Shown in pieces: positions 46,778-56,672 of a stretch of 64,000 nt of DNA; position 1 is the stretch's first letter; each line of letters opens with the position of its first letter. The position numbers and the translations under genes were made by a program. Source of the stretch: Betaproteobacteria bacterium (GTDB lineage: Bacteria; Pseudomonadota; Gammaproteobacteria; Burkholderiales; SG8-39). The notes under the pieces are model-generated. The model did no database searches and was not told the origin of the DNA. It saw nothing but the letters and a program-made list of their open reading frames with translations. The stretch covers positions 50,397 to 114,396 of the forward strand of contig JADJPT010000015.1 of NCBI GenBank assembly GCA_016713125.1, written 5' to 3'.

Positions 46778-47788
46778 TTGATACTGGTCACCGGAGGCCT
46801 GGGCTACCTGGGCTCGCACACCTGCGTGGCGCTGCAGCGCGCCGGCCTGTCGCTGCTGGTGGTCGACAATCTCGCCAACAGCCGCATCGCCGTGCTCGAG
46901 CGCATGCGCGCGCTGGGCGGCGGCGAGGTCGAGTTCGTGCAGGCCGACGTGCGCGACCGTGCCGCGCTCGACGCCGCGATGCGAGGCCGCAGGATCGAGG
47001 CCGTGATGCACTTTGCGGGCCTCAAGGCGGTGGGCGAATCCGTGGCCCGGCCGCTCGAGTACTACGACAACAACCTGACCGGCACCCTGGTGCTGCTGCA
47101 GGCCATGGCGGCGGCCGGCGTGCACGCGCTGGTGTTCAGTTCCTCGGCCACGGTGTACGGCGAACCGGCGTTCCTGCCCTATACCGAAGAGCACCCTTTG
47201 AACCCGGTCAGTCCCTACGCGGTGACCAAGCGCGGCGTCGAGCGGCTGCTCGAGGACCTCGCCGCCGCCGACGCGCGCTTTCGCTACGCCGCGCTGCGCT
47301 ACTTCAACCCGATCGGCGCCCACCCCTCCGGCCGCATCGGCGAAGACCCGCGCGGCATCCCCGGCAACCTGTTTCCCTACCTCACGCAGGTCGCGGTCGG
47401 CCGGCTCGACCAACTCACGGTGCACGGCCGCGAATACGACACGCCCGACGGCACCGGCGTGCGCGACTACATCCACGTCATGGACCTGGCCGACGGCCAC
47501 CTGGCGGCCCTGCGCCACCTGCTCGAGGCGCGCGGCTCGATCACCGCCAACCTGGGCACCGGCCGCGGCACCTCGGTGCTCGAGCTGATCGCCGCGTTCG
47601 AGCGCGTCACCGGCCTGCGCGTGCCGCACGCGTTCGGCCCGCGGCGCGACGGCGACATCGCCAGCTACTACGCCGACGCGCGACTGGCGGAGCGCGCGCT
47701 GGGCTGGCGCGCCAGCCGCGGCATCGAGGACATGTGCCGCGACGCCTGGGCCTGGCAGAGCGCCAACCCTTCCGGTTACCCGGACTGA
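46778..47788 (+). CDS. galE: UDP-glucose 4-epimerase
   Basis: An extended SDR of 336 residues if it starts at TTG 46778 (LILVTGGLGYLGSH), matching the usual GalE length. An in-frame ATG at 46709 would add 23 residues with no family character. NAD loop TGGLGYLG, FSSSATVYGEP (catalytic Ser/Thr), PYAVTKRGVERL (Tyr-x3-Lys) and YFNPIGAHPSG are GalE marks. It interconverts UDP-glucose and UDP-galactose for surface polysaccharide. It is divergent from the amidohydrolase gene. Confidence 0.9.
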   Translation: MILVTGGLGYLGSHTCVALQRAGLSLLVVDNLANSRIAVLERMRALGGGEVEFVQADVRDRAALDAAMRGRRIEAVMHFAGLKAVGESVARPLEYYDNNLTGTLVLLQAMAAAGVHALVFSSSATVYGEPAFLPYTEEHPLNPVSPYAVTKRGVERLLEDLAAADARFRYAALRYFNPIGAHPSGRIGEDPRGIPGNLFPYLTQVAVGRLDQLTVHGREYDTPDGTGVRDYIHVMDLADGHLAALRHLLEARGSITANLGTGRGTSVLELIAAFERVTGLRVPHAFGPRRDGDIASYYADARLAERALGWRASRGIEDMCRDAWAWQSANPSGYPD

Positions 47789-47802
47789 GCCGGCCCGTCG
47801 GC

Positions 47803-48759
47803 ATGCGCCATCGCATCGTCTACCTGCAGCGCGCCACGCTGGACCCGAGCGTGCGCCTGCGCCGGCCGGCCTTCGACCACGACTGGGTCGAGTACCCGGA
47901 CACCTCCACGGAACAGATGCGCGAGCGCCTGGCCGGCGCGAGCATCGCCATCTCCAACAAGGTGCGCCTGCCGCGCGAGGTGATCGAGGCCCTGCCGGAC
48001 CTCAGGCTGATCGCCATCGCCGCCACGGGCTCGGACAGCATCGACCTGGAGGCCTGCCGGGAACGTGGCGTGATGGTCACCAACGTGCGCGAGTACTCGC
48101 ACCACAGCGTGGCCGAGCACACGCTGATGCTGATGCTGGCGGCCAGCCGCCACCTGAAGAACTACATGACGCGCACGGCGCAGGGCGAATGGAACGGCGC
48201 GAAGACCTTCTACCTGCCCGGACCCGACATTGCCGACCTGCACGGCAGGACCCTGGCGGTGGCCGGGCGCGGCGGGCTGGGCGGCGAAGTGGCGCGCCTC
48301 TGCGCCGCCTTCGGCATGCGCGTGCTGTGGGCCGAACGCAAGCAGGCGACGACGGTGCGCCCGGGCTACGTGCCGTTCGCCGCCGCCCTGGCCGAGGCCG
48401 ACGTGTTCACACTGCACTGCCCGATGGCGCCGGGCAACCTGCACCTGATCGGCGAGGCCGAGCTGCGCACGATGAAGCGCAAGGCCATCCTGATCAACAC
48501 CTCGCGCGGCCGCCTGGTCGACGAGGCCGCGCTGGCGCGCGCGCTGCGCGAAGGCTGGATAGGCGCGGCGGCCGTCGACGTGCTCTCCGAAGAGCCGCCG
48601 GCCCAGGGCAATCTGCTGCTCGATCCGGACATCCCCAACCTGCTGGTCACTCCGCACGTGGCCTGGGCCTCCAGCGCCGCCAAGCAGGCGCTGGCCGACG
48701 AGCTGACCGCCTGCCTGGAGGCCTGGGCGCGCGGCGAGCCGATCAACCGGCTGGTCTGA
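47803..48759 (+). CDS. D-2-hydroxyacid dehydrogenase (glycerate/hydroxypyruvate reductase-like)
   Basis: A 318-residue NAD-dependent dehydrogenase. Substrate domain IAATGSDSIDLEACRERGV, NAD loop VAGRGGLGGEVARL, and the catalytic set Arg (NTSRGRLVDE), Glu (SEEPPAQG) and His (VTPHVAWAS) are all present. Its architecture is that of hydroxypyruvate or glyoxylate reductase (HprA-like). It follows galE by 14 bases. Confidence 0.9.
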   Translation: MRHRIVYLQRATLDPSVRLRRPAFDHDWVEYPDTSTEQMRERLAGASIAISNKVRLPREVIEALPDLRLIAIAATGSDSIDLEACRERGVMVTNVREYSHHSVAEHTLMLMLAASRHLKNYMTRTAQGEWNGAKTFYLPGPDIADLHGRTLAVAGRGGLGGEVARLCAAFGMRVLWAERKQATTVRPGYVPFAAALAEADVFTLHCPMAPGNLHLIGEAELRTMKRKAILINTSRGRLVDEAALARALREGWIGAAAVDVLSEEPPAQGNLLLDPDIPNLLVTPHVAWASSAAKQALADELTACLEAWARGEPINRLV

Positions 48760-48819
48760 AGCCGGCGTCAGGCACGCGCAAGCCGCGCACCGACACCGGC
48801 GGCGCGCAGCCGGCGGGCA

Positions 48820-48836
48820 TTTACAAGCTGTTACAT
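48820..48836 (-). promoter_or_regulatory. CpxR-like direct repeat upstream of degP
   Basis: On the minus strand GTAAC-AGCTT-GTAAA fits the CpxR box pattern GTAAA-N5-GTAAA with one mismatch; on the + strand it is TTACA repeated with a 10-bp period. It lies 82 bases before the degP start. The envelope-stress protease degP is a known CpxR target in enterobacteria. Which response regulator acts here is inference. Confidence 0.45.
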
Positions 48837-48917
48837 CACAGCCGCCGCGCGCACGCAACTTGCACGCCTCCGGCCTTGTCTGACGCGGGTATCCCCACGA
48901 TTCATGGAGACCCGATC

Positions 48918-50369
48918 ATGCAAGTCAGAACCCTGACCCCGAAGCTCGCCGCCCTTGCCGTTTCCGCCGCCCTGCTGGGCGGCCTCTGGCAGTTCGGCGC
49001 GCCGCTGACCAGCGCACACGCACTGCCGGCGCCGATCGCCGCGCCCGGCCCCGCCCCCGCGTCGCTGCTGCGCGCGCTGCCCGACTTCAGCGCGCTGGTG
49101 GAACAGAACAGTCCGGCGGTGGTCAACATACAGGTCACGCAACGCCCGCAAGCGGCGCAGCCGCGCCTCGAGGACTACGGCCCGTTCGGCGAGTTCCTGC
49201 GTCGCTTCGGCGGCCAGATGCCCGGCGGCAACGCACCGGTGCGCGGCCAGGGTTCGGGCTTTGTCGTCGACCCGAACGGCGTGATCCTGACCAACGCCCA
49301 CGTGGTCGACAACGCCGCCGAGGTCACCGTGCGCATGAATTCTTCGGAAGGCGCGGACCGCGAGTTCAAGGCGCGCGTGGTCGGCGTGGACAAGCGCACC
49401 GACATCGCCGTGCTGCGCATCGATGCGAAGAACCTGCCGACCGTGCGCCTGGGCGACCCGGCGCTGACCAGGACCGGCGAATGGGTGGTGGCCATCGGCT
49501 CGCCGTTCGGCTTCGAGAACTCGGTCACCGCGGGCATCGTCAGCGCCAAGTCGCGCGCCCTGCCCGACGAGGCCTATGTACCCTTCATGCAGACCGCCGC
49601 GGCCATGAACCCGGGCAACTCCGGCGGGCCATTGCTCAACGCACGCGGCGAGGTGATCGGCATCAACTCGCAGATCTACAGCCGCAGCGGCGGCTACCAG
49701 GGCCTCTCCTTCGCCATCCCCATCGACGTCGCGGTGAAGGTCAAGGACGAGTTGCTGGCCAACGGCCGCGTCAGTCGCGGCTGGCTGGGCGTCGCGGCCC
49801 AGGAGGTCGACGCGGCGCTGGCGCAGTCGTTCGGGCTGGACAAGCCGCTCGGCGCACTGGTCAGCGGCGTCGACCCGGACGGCCCGGCCGCCAAGGCCGG
49901 CGTGCAGGCCGGCGACATCATCGTCAAGCTCAACGACACGCCCAGCCTGCGCTCGGCCGAGCTGCCGCGCGCGGTGGCCGCGCTCAAGCCCGGCAGCCAG
50001 GCACGCCTGGAGATCGTGCGCGAGGGCAAGCGTCGCAGCCTGGCCTTCGTGGCCGGGGAGATCACCGAGCCGGTGGCCGCGGCGGCAGCGGCACCCGCGG
50101 ACGGTGCGACCGCCGGCGGACTGGCGGTGCGGCCGCTGAGCCCGCAGGAGAAGCGCGCCTCCGGGCTGAACGGCGGACTGGTGGTGGAGCAATCGGCCGG
50201 CGCCGCGGCACAGGCCGGGATCGCCGCAGGCGACGTGATCCTGGCGGTCAACGGCACCCCGGTGCAGAGCGTGGAGCAGTTGCGCTCGCTGGTGGGCAAG
50301 CGCAAGTCGGCCGCGCTGCTGGTGCAGCGCGAAGGCGCGCGCATGTTCGTGCCGCTGGCGCTGGGTTAG
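48918..50369 (+). CDS. degP: Periplasmic serine protease/chaperone, DegP/HtrA (Do-like)
   Basis: A 483-residue HtrA protein. A signal peptide or anchor (LAALAVSAALLGGLWQF) is followed by a trypsin-like domain with His128 (LTNAHVVD), Asp162 (KRTDIAVLR) and Ser235 (NPGNSGGPL). Two PDZ domains follow: SRGWLGVAAQEVD with KAGVQAGDIIVKLND, and LVVEQSAGAAAQAGIAAGD. It refolds or degrades misfolded envelope proteins. A CpxR-like box upstream suggests stress induction. It ends at a strong bidirectional stem-loop. Confidence 0.95.
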   Translation: MQVRTLTPKLAALAVSAALLGGLWQFGAPLTSAHALPAPIAAPGPAPASLLRALPDFSALVEQNSPAVVNIQVTQRPQAAQPRLEDYGPFGEFLRRFGGQMPGGNAPVRGQGSGFVVDPNGVILTNAHVVDNAAEVTVRMNSSEGADREFKARVVGVDKRTDIAVLRIDAKNLPTVRLGDPALTRTGEWVVAIGSPFGFENSVTAGIVSAKSRALPDEAYVPFMQTAAAMNPGNSGGPLLNARGEVIGINSQIYSRSGGYQGLSFAIPIDVAVKVKDELLANGRVSRGWLGVAAQEVDAALAQSFGLDKPLGALVSGVDPDGPAAKAGVQAGDIIVKLNDTPSLRSAELPRAVAALKPGSQARLEIVREGKRRSLAFVAGEITEPVAAAAAAPADGATAGGLAVRPLSPQEKRASGLNGGLVVEQSAGAAAQAGIAAGDVILAVNGTPVQSVEQLRSLVGKRKSAALLVQREGARMFVPLALG

Positions 50370-50374
50370 TGTTC

Positions 50375-50415
50375 GGCCGGCCGCGTTCCGGGCGCCCCCG
50401 GGACCGCGGCCGGCC
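50375..50415. terminator. Bidirectional stem-loop between degP and the methyltransferase gene
   Basis: GGCCGGCCGCG (50375-50385) and CGCGGCCGGCC (50405-50415) form a perfect 11-bp stem, and the 19-base loop can fold further (CCGGG/CCCGG). It is between two convergent stop codons (50369 and 50419). No U-tract is present. Confidence 0.6.
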
Positions 50416-50418
50416 GGC

Positions 50419-51030
50419 TCACCAGTAGTTCCAGAGCACCGGCAGGGCGCCCAGTTCGTGCAGCGCCTCGAACACCTCGACCAGCCCGACCAGCAGCACG
50501 AACCAGATCGAGTCGAGCATGTTGCGGAAATAGGCGTGCGGAGACACCTCCCAGCGCTCCGGCTCCTGGCGGGGCTGCAGCCGCGGCCAGAAGCGCGGCA
50601 CGCGCGCGGCATACGCCTGGTACTCGGCGCCGAAACGCGCGCCCAGCAGTTGCTCCTCCTGCGCCATCACCGCCGGGTACAGCACGGCAAAGGTCGCGGC
50701 GATCAGAATCGCGAAACTCAGGCCCTCGGCCGACAGGGCCACGCCCACCAGGCCCAGCATGTTGAACAGATACAACGGGTGGCGGCACAGGGCATACGGA
50801 CCCTCGGTCGTCAGGCGCGTGTTCTTGTTGCCGGAGATGTAGAGCGCGCACCACAGCCGGCCGACCGTCGCCGTGCCGGCCAGCGCCAGGCCGGCGAAAA
50901 AGCAGGCGGTGGCGAACAGCCCGCCTTCCCAGCGCGACTCGCCGAACACGATGCCGGTCACCAGGCCCAGCCCGACCAGGCGCCAGGCGAGGATGCGCTT
51001 GCCGGCCAGGCGGGCGAGCAGCGCGCTCAT
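50419..51030 (-). CDS. Isoprenylcysteine carboxyl methyltransferase (ICMT)-like membrane protein
   Basis: A 203-residue inner-membrane protein of the ICMT/PEMT type. The SAM-binding hallmark is EGPYALCRHPLYLFNMLGLVG, with EEQLLGARFGAEYQAYAARVPRFWP after it. About five hydrophobic segments are visible. The substrate in bacteria is unknown for most members. Its start overlaps the stop of the transporter upstream by four bases. Confidence 0.83.
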   Translation of the reverse strand: MSALLARLAGKRILAWRLVGLGLVTGIVFGESRWEGGLFATACFFAGLALAGTATVGRLWCALYISGNKNTRLTTEGPYALCRHPLYLFNMLGLVGVALSAEGLSFAILIAATFAVLYPAVMAQEEQLLGARFGAEYQAYAARVPRFWPRLQPRQEPERWEVSPHAYFRNMLDSIWFVLLVGLVEVFEALHELGALPVLWNYW

Positions 51031-52245
51031 GCGCGCCCCTGTGCATGCCGCGCCGGACGCAGGCGGCGAAAGGTGATGAAGGCGAGCACGGCGAACAGCG
51101 CGATCACGCTCGCCATGGGCCGCTGCGTGCCGTCGAACGTCAGGCCGACCAGCAGGCCGGCCACGGCCGCGATCGCGAACTGCGCGAAGGCGAGCAGCGA
51201 GGAGGCCGCGCCGGCGATGCCCGGGTGCGGGCTCAGCGCGCCGGCCGAGGCCTGCGGCATGCTCGCGGTGAACGCCAGCATGTAGAAGAACATCGGCGCC
51301 ACCACCGCGGCCGGATGGTCGACGCGCAGCCAGGCGAGCGCGGCGAGCACCAGGCTGGAGACCAGCAGCAGCAGCGTCGAACGGCGCAGCAGGCCGTCGA
51401 TGCCCATACGCACCACCAGCCGGCTGGCGATCAGCGCGCCGCTGATGTTGCCGGTCATGACCATGGCGAACAGCAGGCCGAAGCCGGTCTCGCCCGAGTT
51501 CATCACGCCGACGAACACGAAGGCGCTGCCCGACAGGAAGGCGAACAGGCCGGCGGTGGCGAAAGCCGCCACCAGCGAGTAGCCGGCGAAGTCGCGCGTG
51601 CGCGCCAGCATCAGGAAGTTGGACGCGATGCGCCGCGGATCGAGCGCGCGCCGATCCGGACGCGCCAGGGTCTCCGGCAGCGCGCGCGCCGCGAGCACGC
51701 AGACCAGCGCACCGTAGGCGGCGACGAATACGAAGTTGGACTGCCAGCCGAACCAGATGTGCAGGTGGCTGCCGAGAATGGGCGCGAAGATGGGCGCGAT
51801 GCCCAGCACCACGCCCATCAGCGAAGCATGCGCGCGGCCTGCACCCCGAGTACAGGTCGCGCACCACGGCGCGCGGCACCACCGCCGCGCCGGCCATGCC
51901 GAGGGCCTGCAGGAAGCGCCCGAAGATCAGTTGCTCGACGTTCTGCGCGAAGGTGCAGGCGATCGAGGCCAGCACGAACACCACCAGGCCCGAGAGCAGC
52001 ACCTTGCGGCGCCCGAAGCGGTCGGAGGCCGGCCCGGCGACCAGTTACGCCAGCCCCCAGCCGGCCATGTACACGGACAGCGTGGCCTGCACTTGCGCGG
52101 TGGTGGCCGACAGCGCGCGCGTCATCGAGGGCATCGAGGCCAGGTAGATGTCCATGGCCAGCGGCGCGATGGCGATCAGCGCGCCCAGCAGCAGCGTGAG
52201 CCCGGGACGGATCGCGTCCCGGTCGTGCGCACGCCCCTCGCTCAC
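51027..52245 (-). pseudogene. Bcr/CflA-type MFS drug efflux transporter, broken
   Basis: The frame-corrected protein would be about 405 residues with 12 membrane segments. The start is GTG 52245 (VSEGRAHDRDAIRPG). Three lesions occur: a TAA stop at 52045-52047 where GLAQLVAGPASDRFGRR is expected, then two one-base losses near 51845 and 51825 in DLYSGVQAARMLSLMGVVLG. The rest (IAPILGSHLHIWFGW, MVMTGNISGALIASRL) is intact. The nonsense codon is not a homopolymer slip, so real decay is possible. It is coupled to the sulfatase gene by GTGA. Confidence 0.75.
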
Positions 52246-54227
52246 CGCGGCATGCCCTGCGCGGGCGCCGCCACGCCGCGCCGCGCAGGCGGCAACTGCT
52301 CCTCGTCGCGGTACAGGCCGCTGGCGAACAGGTGCGAGGCGGTCTGGTAGAAGGCGATCGCCTCGCGCTCGAGGGCGAGGTCGCGCGGTGCGACCGCCAT
52401 GCGCCCCTGCGCATCGAAGCGCCAGGTGCCGCCGGTCCTGCGCCTGGGCTGCAGGGTCACCAGGCGGCCATCCTTCATGTAGCCGACGGTCTGGAAGTTG
52501 CCGACGAAAGCGCGATCGCTGCCCGGCGGCGCGCGCAGCACGTCGCGGCCGAGGAACTTGCTGTAGTGCTCCAGGTTCAGCAGACCGAGGATGGTGGGCG
52601 CGATGTCGATCTGCGACATCAGCCGGTCGACGCGGCGCGGTGCGAGGTGGGCCGGGGCGTACATGAACACCGGGATGCGGTACTTGTCGATCGGGATCTC
52701 GGCGGTGCCGCGCGCGTTGGCGCCGTGGTCCGCGGTGATCACGAACAGCGTGTCCCGGAACCAGGCGTGCGAGCGGGCGCGCTCGACGAAGCGGCCCAGC
52801 GCGTAGTCGGTGTACTTCACCGCGCCCTCGCGGCCGCTGCCGGAGGCGATGTCCACGCGGCCCGCGGGGTAGGTATAGGGCCGGTGGTTGCTGGTGCTCA
52901 TCACGTGCACGAACACCGGCCGTGACGGCCGTGCGGCGTGCGCCGCATCGAGCTCGTCGATCACCTGGTCGTAGAGGTGCTCGTCGGCCACGCCCCAGAC
53001 GTTCTCGAACTCGATGCGCGCCGCCGGGATGCTGCGCCGGTCGATGGAGCGGTAATCGTTGGCGTCGAAGAACGCGTTCATGTTGTCGAAATAGCCGTAG
53101 CCGCCATAGGCGAACATTACCGCGTATTGCCGGTCCTCGAGCACGCTGCCCAGGGAGAACAGCGCGGCGTTTGCCGGCCGCCTGACGATCGACTGCCCCG
53201 GGGTCGGCGGCAGCGACAGGCTCAAGGCCTCCAGGCCGCGCACCGTGCGGTTTCCCGTCGCATACGCGTTCGCGAACCACAGGCTGTCGGCCGCCAGCCG
53301 GTCGAGGTTGGGCGTCAGGCCGCGCTTGTCACCGTAGGCGCCGAGGAACTCGGCGCCCAGGCTCTCGACGCTGATCAACACCACGTTCAGCGGCCTGACC
53401 GCCCCGTGCGGCTGCACATGCCGCTCGACACTGCCGGGCGGTCCCGGCACCCAGGCGTCGCCCTGTTCGGCCAGCGCCGCGCGCACGATGGCCAGCGCTT
53501 CGTCGGGCGGCAGGGTGGCGTAGTTGCGCTCCCAGGACAACTCGTTGCGACGCAGGGCGGCGAAGAAATCGTAGATGCCGTTGCCCGCCAGTTCGTTGAC
53601 CGTGTCGCCGGGCCGACGCTGCTTGAGGTCCTGGTCGATCAGCTGCCAGCAGGCCGACAGCGCCAGCGCCAGCAGGGCCACTCCGGCCAGCCGCGTGCGC
53701 CAGGCCAGCGCCTGCGTCCCGCCGCGCCACAGGGCGCGGCGCAGCAGCCAGCCCGCGGCCGCCGCCAGCAGCGCGAGTGCGGCGAGGATGCGGCCGACCG
53801 GATAGCTCTCGCGGATGTTGCCGATCACCTCCTGCGTGTAGAGCAGGTAGTCGACGGCAATGAAATTGAAGCGCGCGCCGAACTCGTCCCAGAAGATCCA
53901 TTCCGACACGGCGACGAAAGCCAGCACATAGAGCGCCGCACCGGCCGCGGCCGCGACCAGCATGCGATGCGTGCGCGTGCGCGCCAGCGCGTCCGGCGCC
54001 AGCACCAGCCACAGCGCCAGCGGCGCCGCGAACCAGGCAGCGGTGGCCAGATCGAAAGCCAGGCCGGTGCCGAAGGCGTGCGCGAAATCGGCATAGCCCG
54101 CCATGCGCACCTCCGGCCGCAAGGCCAGCGCGACGCGCGTCAGCAGCGCAACCGCCAGCAGGGCCCCGGCCACCGCCAGCGCCGGCGCGCAGCGGCGCGT
54201 TAGCGCGGCAAACTCGATATTCATCAA
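52242..54227 (-). CDS. LTA synthase (LtaS)-family sulfatase / phosphoglycerol transferase
   Basis: A 661-residue inner-membrane enzyme. The first 200 residues hold about five hydrophobic segments. A periplasmic alkaline-phosphatase-fold domain follows: VLISVESLGAEFLGAYG (metal glutamate), the nucleophile threonine in ATGNRTVRGLEAL, and the metal pair in VITADHGANARG. In Gram-negatives such enzymes add phosphoglycerol or phosphoethanolamine to glucans or lipids. The start may be the first or second of the two ATG codons at 54227 and 54224. Confidence 0.88.
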   Translation of the reverse strand: MMNIEFAALTRRCAPALAVAGALLAVALLTRVALALRPEVRMAGYADFAHAFGTGLAFDLATAAWFAAPLALWLVLAPDALARTRTHRMLVAAAAGAALYVLAFVAVSEWIFWDEFGARFNFIAVDYLLYTQEVIGNIRESYPVGRILAALALLAAAAGWLLRRALWRGGTQALAWRTRLAGVALLALALSACWQLIDQDLKQRRPGDTVNELAGNGIYDFFAALRRNELSWERNYATLPPDEALAIVRAALAEQGDAWVPGPPGSVERHVQPHGAVRPLNVVLISVESLGAEFLGAYGDKRGLTPNLDRLAADSLWFANAYATGNRTVRGLEALSLSLPPTPGQSIVRRPANAALFSLGSVLEDRQYAVMFAYGGYGYFDNMNAFFDANDYRSIDRRSIPAARIEFENVWGVADEHLYDQVIDELDAAHAARPSRPVFVHVMSTSNHRPYTYPAGRVDIASGSGREGAVKYTDYALGRFVERARSHAWFRDTLFVITADHGANARGTAEIPIDKYRIPVFMYAPAHLAPRRVDRLMSQIDIAPTILGLLNLEHYSKFLGRDVLRAPPGSDRAFVGNFQTVGYMKDGRLVTLQPRRRTGGTWRFDAQGRMAVAPRDLALEREAIAFYQTASHLFASGLYRDEEQLPPARRGVAAPAQGMPR

Positions 54228-54434
54228 CGGACGACGCGCCCCGAGGGCATCCTTGGCGGACTGAGTGGAGCGACTTTAGTGAAGCCACCTGTCAGGCGCC
54301 TGTCGGTTCACCTTCCAGACACTCTAATCCCGCTTGAAGGAATCGCCTCTCCGGGACACAAGCCGGGGCTCGCGCAGACGGGAACGCAGCTGGTTGCGCC
54401 GCACGACGGATGCGGATACAGTCGCGCCGCAAAG

Positions 54435-54800
54435 ATGAAGCGTTTTCTTGCCTTGATGCTGATGTTACTGGTACCGCTGCAGTTCGCCGGTGCGGCCGTC
54501 GCGCGCTATGTCCAGTCGGACGCGCACGGTCAGGCACTGCAATCGGCCGGGCCGGTCGTTCACCACCACACCGACGTGCACGGGCATGCCGTGCACAATC
54601 CCTCATTCGGAGATGTAGAGCACGATGAGCCGCATTCGGCTCACTGCCATTTCCATATCGGCGTCTTCGCTGCGGTGACTGGCTGCACGTATTTCATGTT
54701 CCCCGCCGTTATCAGCGAAGCCCCGCCCGCCCCGGCGGACGTCCTGCCCCTGGCACTCCCCTCGCCCCTGTTTCGCCCGCCTCGCGCCGTGCTCGCCTGA
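54435..54800 (+). CDS. czcI: Histidine-rich secreted protein, CzcI-like
   Basis: A 121-residue protein from ATG 54435 with a signal peptide (KRFLALMLMLLVPLQFAGAA). The middle is rich in His, Asp and Glu (VVHHHTDVHGHAVHN, VEHDEPHSAHCHFH), consistent with metal binding in the periplasm. The signal region and gene position match CzcI, a regulator or accessory of czcCBA. The C-terminus is Pro-rich. Confidence 0.7.
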   Translation: MKRFLALMLMLLVPLQFAGAAVARYVQSDAHGQALQSAGPVVHHHTDVHGHAVHNPSFGDVEHDEPHSAHCHFHIGVFAAVTGCTYFMFPAVISEAPPAPADVLPLALPSPLFRPPRAVLA

Positions 54801-54910
54801 GCACGGCGAGACGCCACCCCTAGCTTTCTACCACCGCCCGCGCGCCCGCAGCGCGCCCGGTCCGGGTCGCACTCGCCGGATTTCCGTTTATTTTCCTTCG
54901 GAGATTCCGG

Positions 54911-56115
54911 ATGCCTTACCCAATGCTGTTCCTCGCGCTCGCGCTCGCCCTTCCGCCGTTTCCGGCGCAGGCACAGGTGATCGCCGAGGTGTTCGAATCC
55001 GCATGGCGCCGCTCGAGCCCGGCGGCCGGCGCGATCCAGCGCGGCGATGCGCTCCAGGCACGGCGCGATGCGGCCGACCTGTACACGCCTGCGCCGCCCA
55101 GCCTCGAACTCGGCGGTCGCAGCGACCGGCTGAACCGAGACCGCGGCGCAAGCGAACTGGAGGTCGGCGTGGCGCTTCCGTTGTGGCTGCCGGGCGAGCA
55201 GGATCGTACGCGCGCCCTGGCCGACTCCGAGCGCGGCGAGTTCGACGCGCGCATCGCTGCCGCCCGCCTGCGCCTCGCTGCCGAAGTGCGCGAGGCATGG
55301 TGGGCATGGCAACTGGTGCGCATCGACCAGGCGTCGGCCGGATCGCGACGCGACAACGCATCGGCGCTGGCGCGCGACGTCGACCGGCGCGTGGCCGCAG
55401 GCAGTCTGGCGCGCGCCGACGCCCACCAGGCGCAGGGTGCGCTTGCCGCGGCCGAAGCCGAACTCGAGGAGATCTCGGCTCTGCTGGCCTCGGCGGCACA
55501 CCGCATCGCGGGGCTGAGCGGAATCGCGCCGCGCGAAGCGTCGGCGGCGGGTGAGCCGTTGCCGGAGTCCCTCGCGTTGTCTGACGCCCACCCTCTGCTG
55601 GCCGAGCTGGCGCGTCGCGCCGAGAGCGCGCGAAACGCGCTCGACCTCGCTGCAACGCAAAAGCGCGCCAATCCCGAGCTGACGCTGTCCACCCGACGAG
55701 AACGCGGCAGCTACGGCACGCCCGGCGAGCAGACCATCGCCATCGCCCTGCGCCTGCCGTTCTCGTCCGAGCCGCGCAATCGCGCGCGCATCCTCGATTC
55801 GAACGCGACGCTGATCGAAGCCGAGGCACAGCAGCGCGTGGAGCGCAGACGGCTGGAAGCGGTACTGAGCGCCGCCCGCGACGCCTGGACGCCGCGCTAC
55901 GCGTCGAGGCGAGCGCGCAGCGACGTGCGCAACTCGCGCGCGAAACCCGCGGGTTCTTCGACAAGTCCTTCCGCCTCGGCGAGTCCGACCTGCCGACGCG
56001 TCTGCGCATCGAAATCGAATCGAGCGAAGCGAGCCGCCAGGCCGCGCGCGCCGCCGTGCAGCGTGCCGCGGCCGTCTCCAATCTGCGTCAGTCTCTGGGG
56101 CTGACGCCGCAATGA
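54911..56115 (+). CDS. czcC: Outer-membrane efflux protein, CzcC/TolC family (frameshifted)
   Basis: About 400 residues after correction. The signal peptide (MLFLALALALPPFPAQAQ) precedes two helical repeats of the TolC type (PSLELGGRSDRLN, VALPLWLPGEQDRTRALA). The frame breaks near 55895. The other frame carries RETRGFFDKSFRLGESDLPTR and ends LRQSLGLTPQ, which is typical. The stop overlaps the next ATG. It forms the outer-membrane exit of a tripartite RND pump. Confidence 0.82.
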
Positions 56116-56672
56116 ACACATCGAGGATCCAATCCATGCGTCTTCCCACCCGACTGTACGCCGCCTTGCTGTCCTGCGCGCTGACGACCGCAACGGCCCA
56201 CGCCGGTCCAGGCCACGCGCATGGCAGCGCACCCACAATTGCGGCGGCCAGCGGAGCCCCTCGCTTCGTCGCCGAATCCGAGAGTTTCGAACTGGTCGGT
56301 CTGCTGGAGGGCAGACGACTCAGCCTGTGGCTGGACCACGCGAGCAGCAACGCGCCGGTCAACGATGCGGTCCTGACCCTTGACCTGGCGGGCAACAGCC
56401 TTCCGGTGCGGTCAGCCGGTGAAGGACAGTTCGAGGCCGAACTAGCGCAAATCCTGCCAGTCGGCGTGCATACGCTGACCGCCACGGTCACGGCAAGCGC
56501 GCAAAGCGATCTGCTGGCAGGCGAGCTGGACATCCATGAAGGCCCGTCCCCGCAGCATGCCGATCTGCACCTTTACTCGGTCAAAGCATTGAAGTACGTG
56601 CTCCCGGTGCTGCTGCTTGCCGCGCTGGGAATCGTGACCGCGCGCCGACTGCGCGAGAGGAGAACCGCATGA
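56112..56672 (+). CDS. Periplasmic/membrane accessory protein of the czc operon, unknown family
   Basis: A 186-residue protein with a signal peptide (ALLSCALTTATAHA), a short His-rich stretch (GPGHAHGS), a predicted beta-rich periplasmic domain (SLWLDHASSNAPVNDAVLTL) and a C-terminal membrane segment (ALKYVLPVLLLAALGIV). It overlaps the genes on both sides by four bases, so it is integral to the efflux operon. It may capture metal or contact the fusion protein. The family is not recognised. Confidence 0.72.
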   Translation: MNTSRIQSMRLPTRLYAALLSCALTTATAHAGPGHAHGSAPTIAAASGAPRFVAESESFELVGLLEGRRLSLWLDHASSNAPVNDAVLTLDLAGNSLPVRSAGEGQFEAELAQILPVGVHTLTATVTASAQSDLLAGELDIHEGPSPQHADLHLYSVKALKYVLPVLLLAALGIVTARRLRERRTA

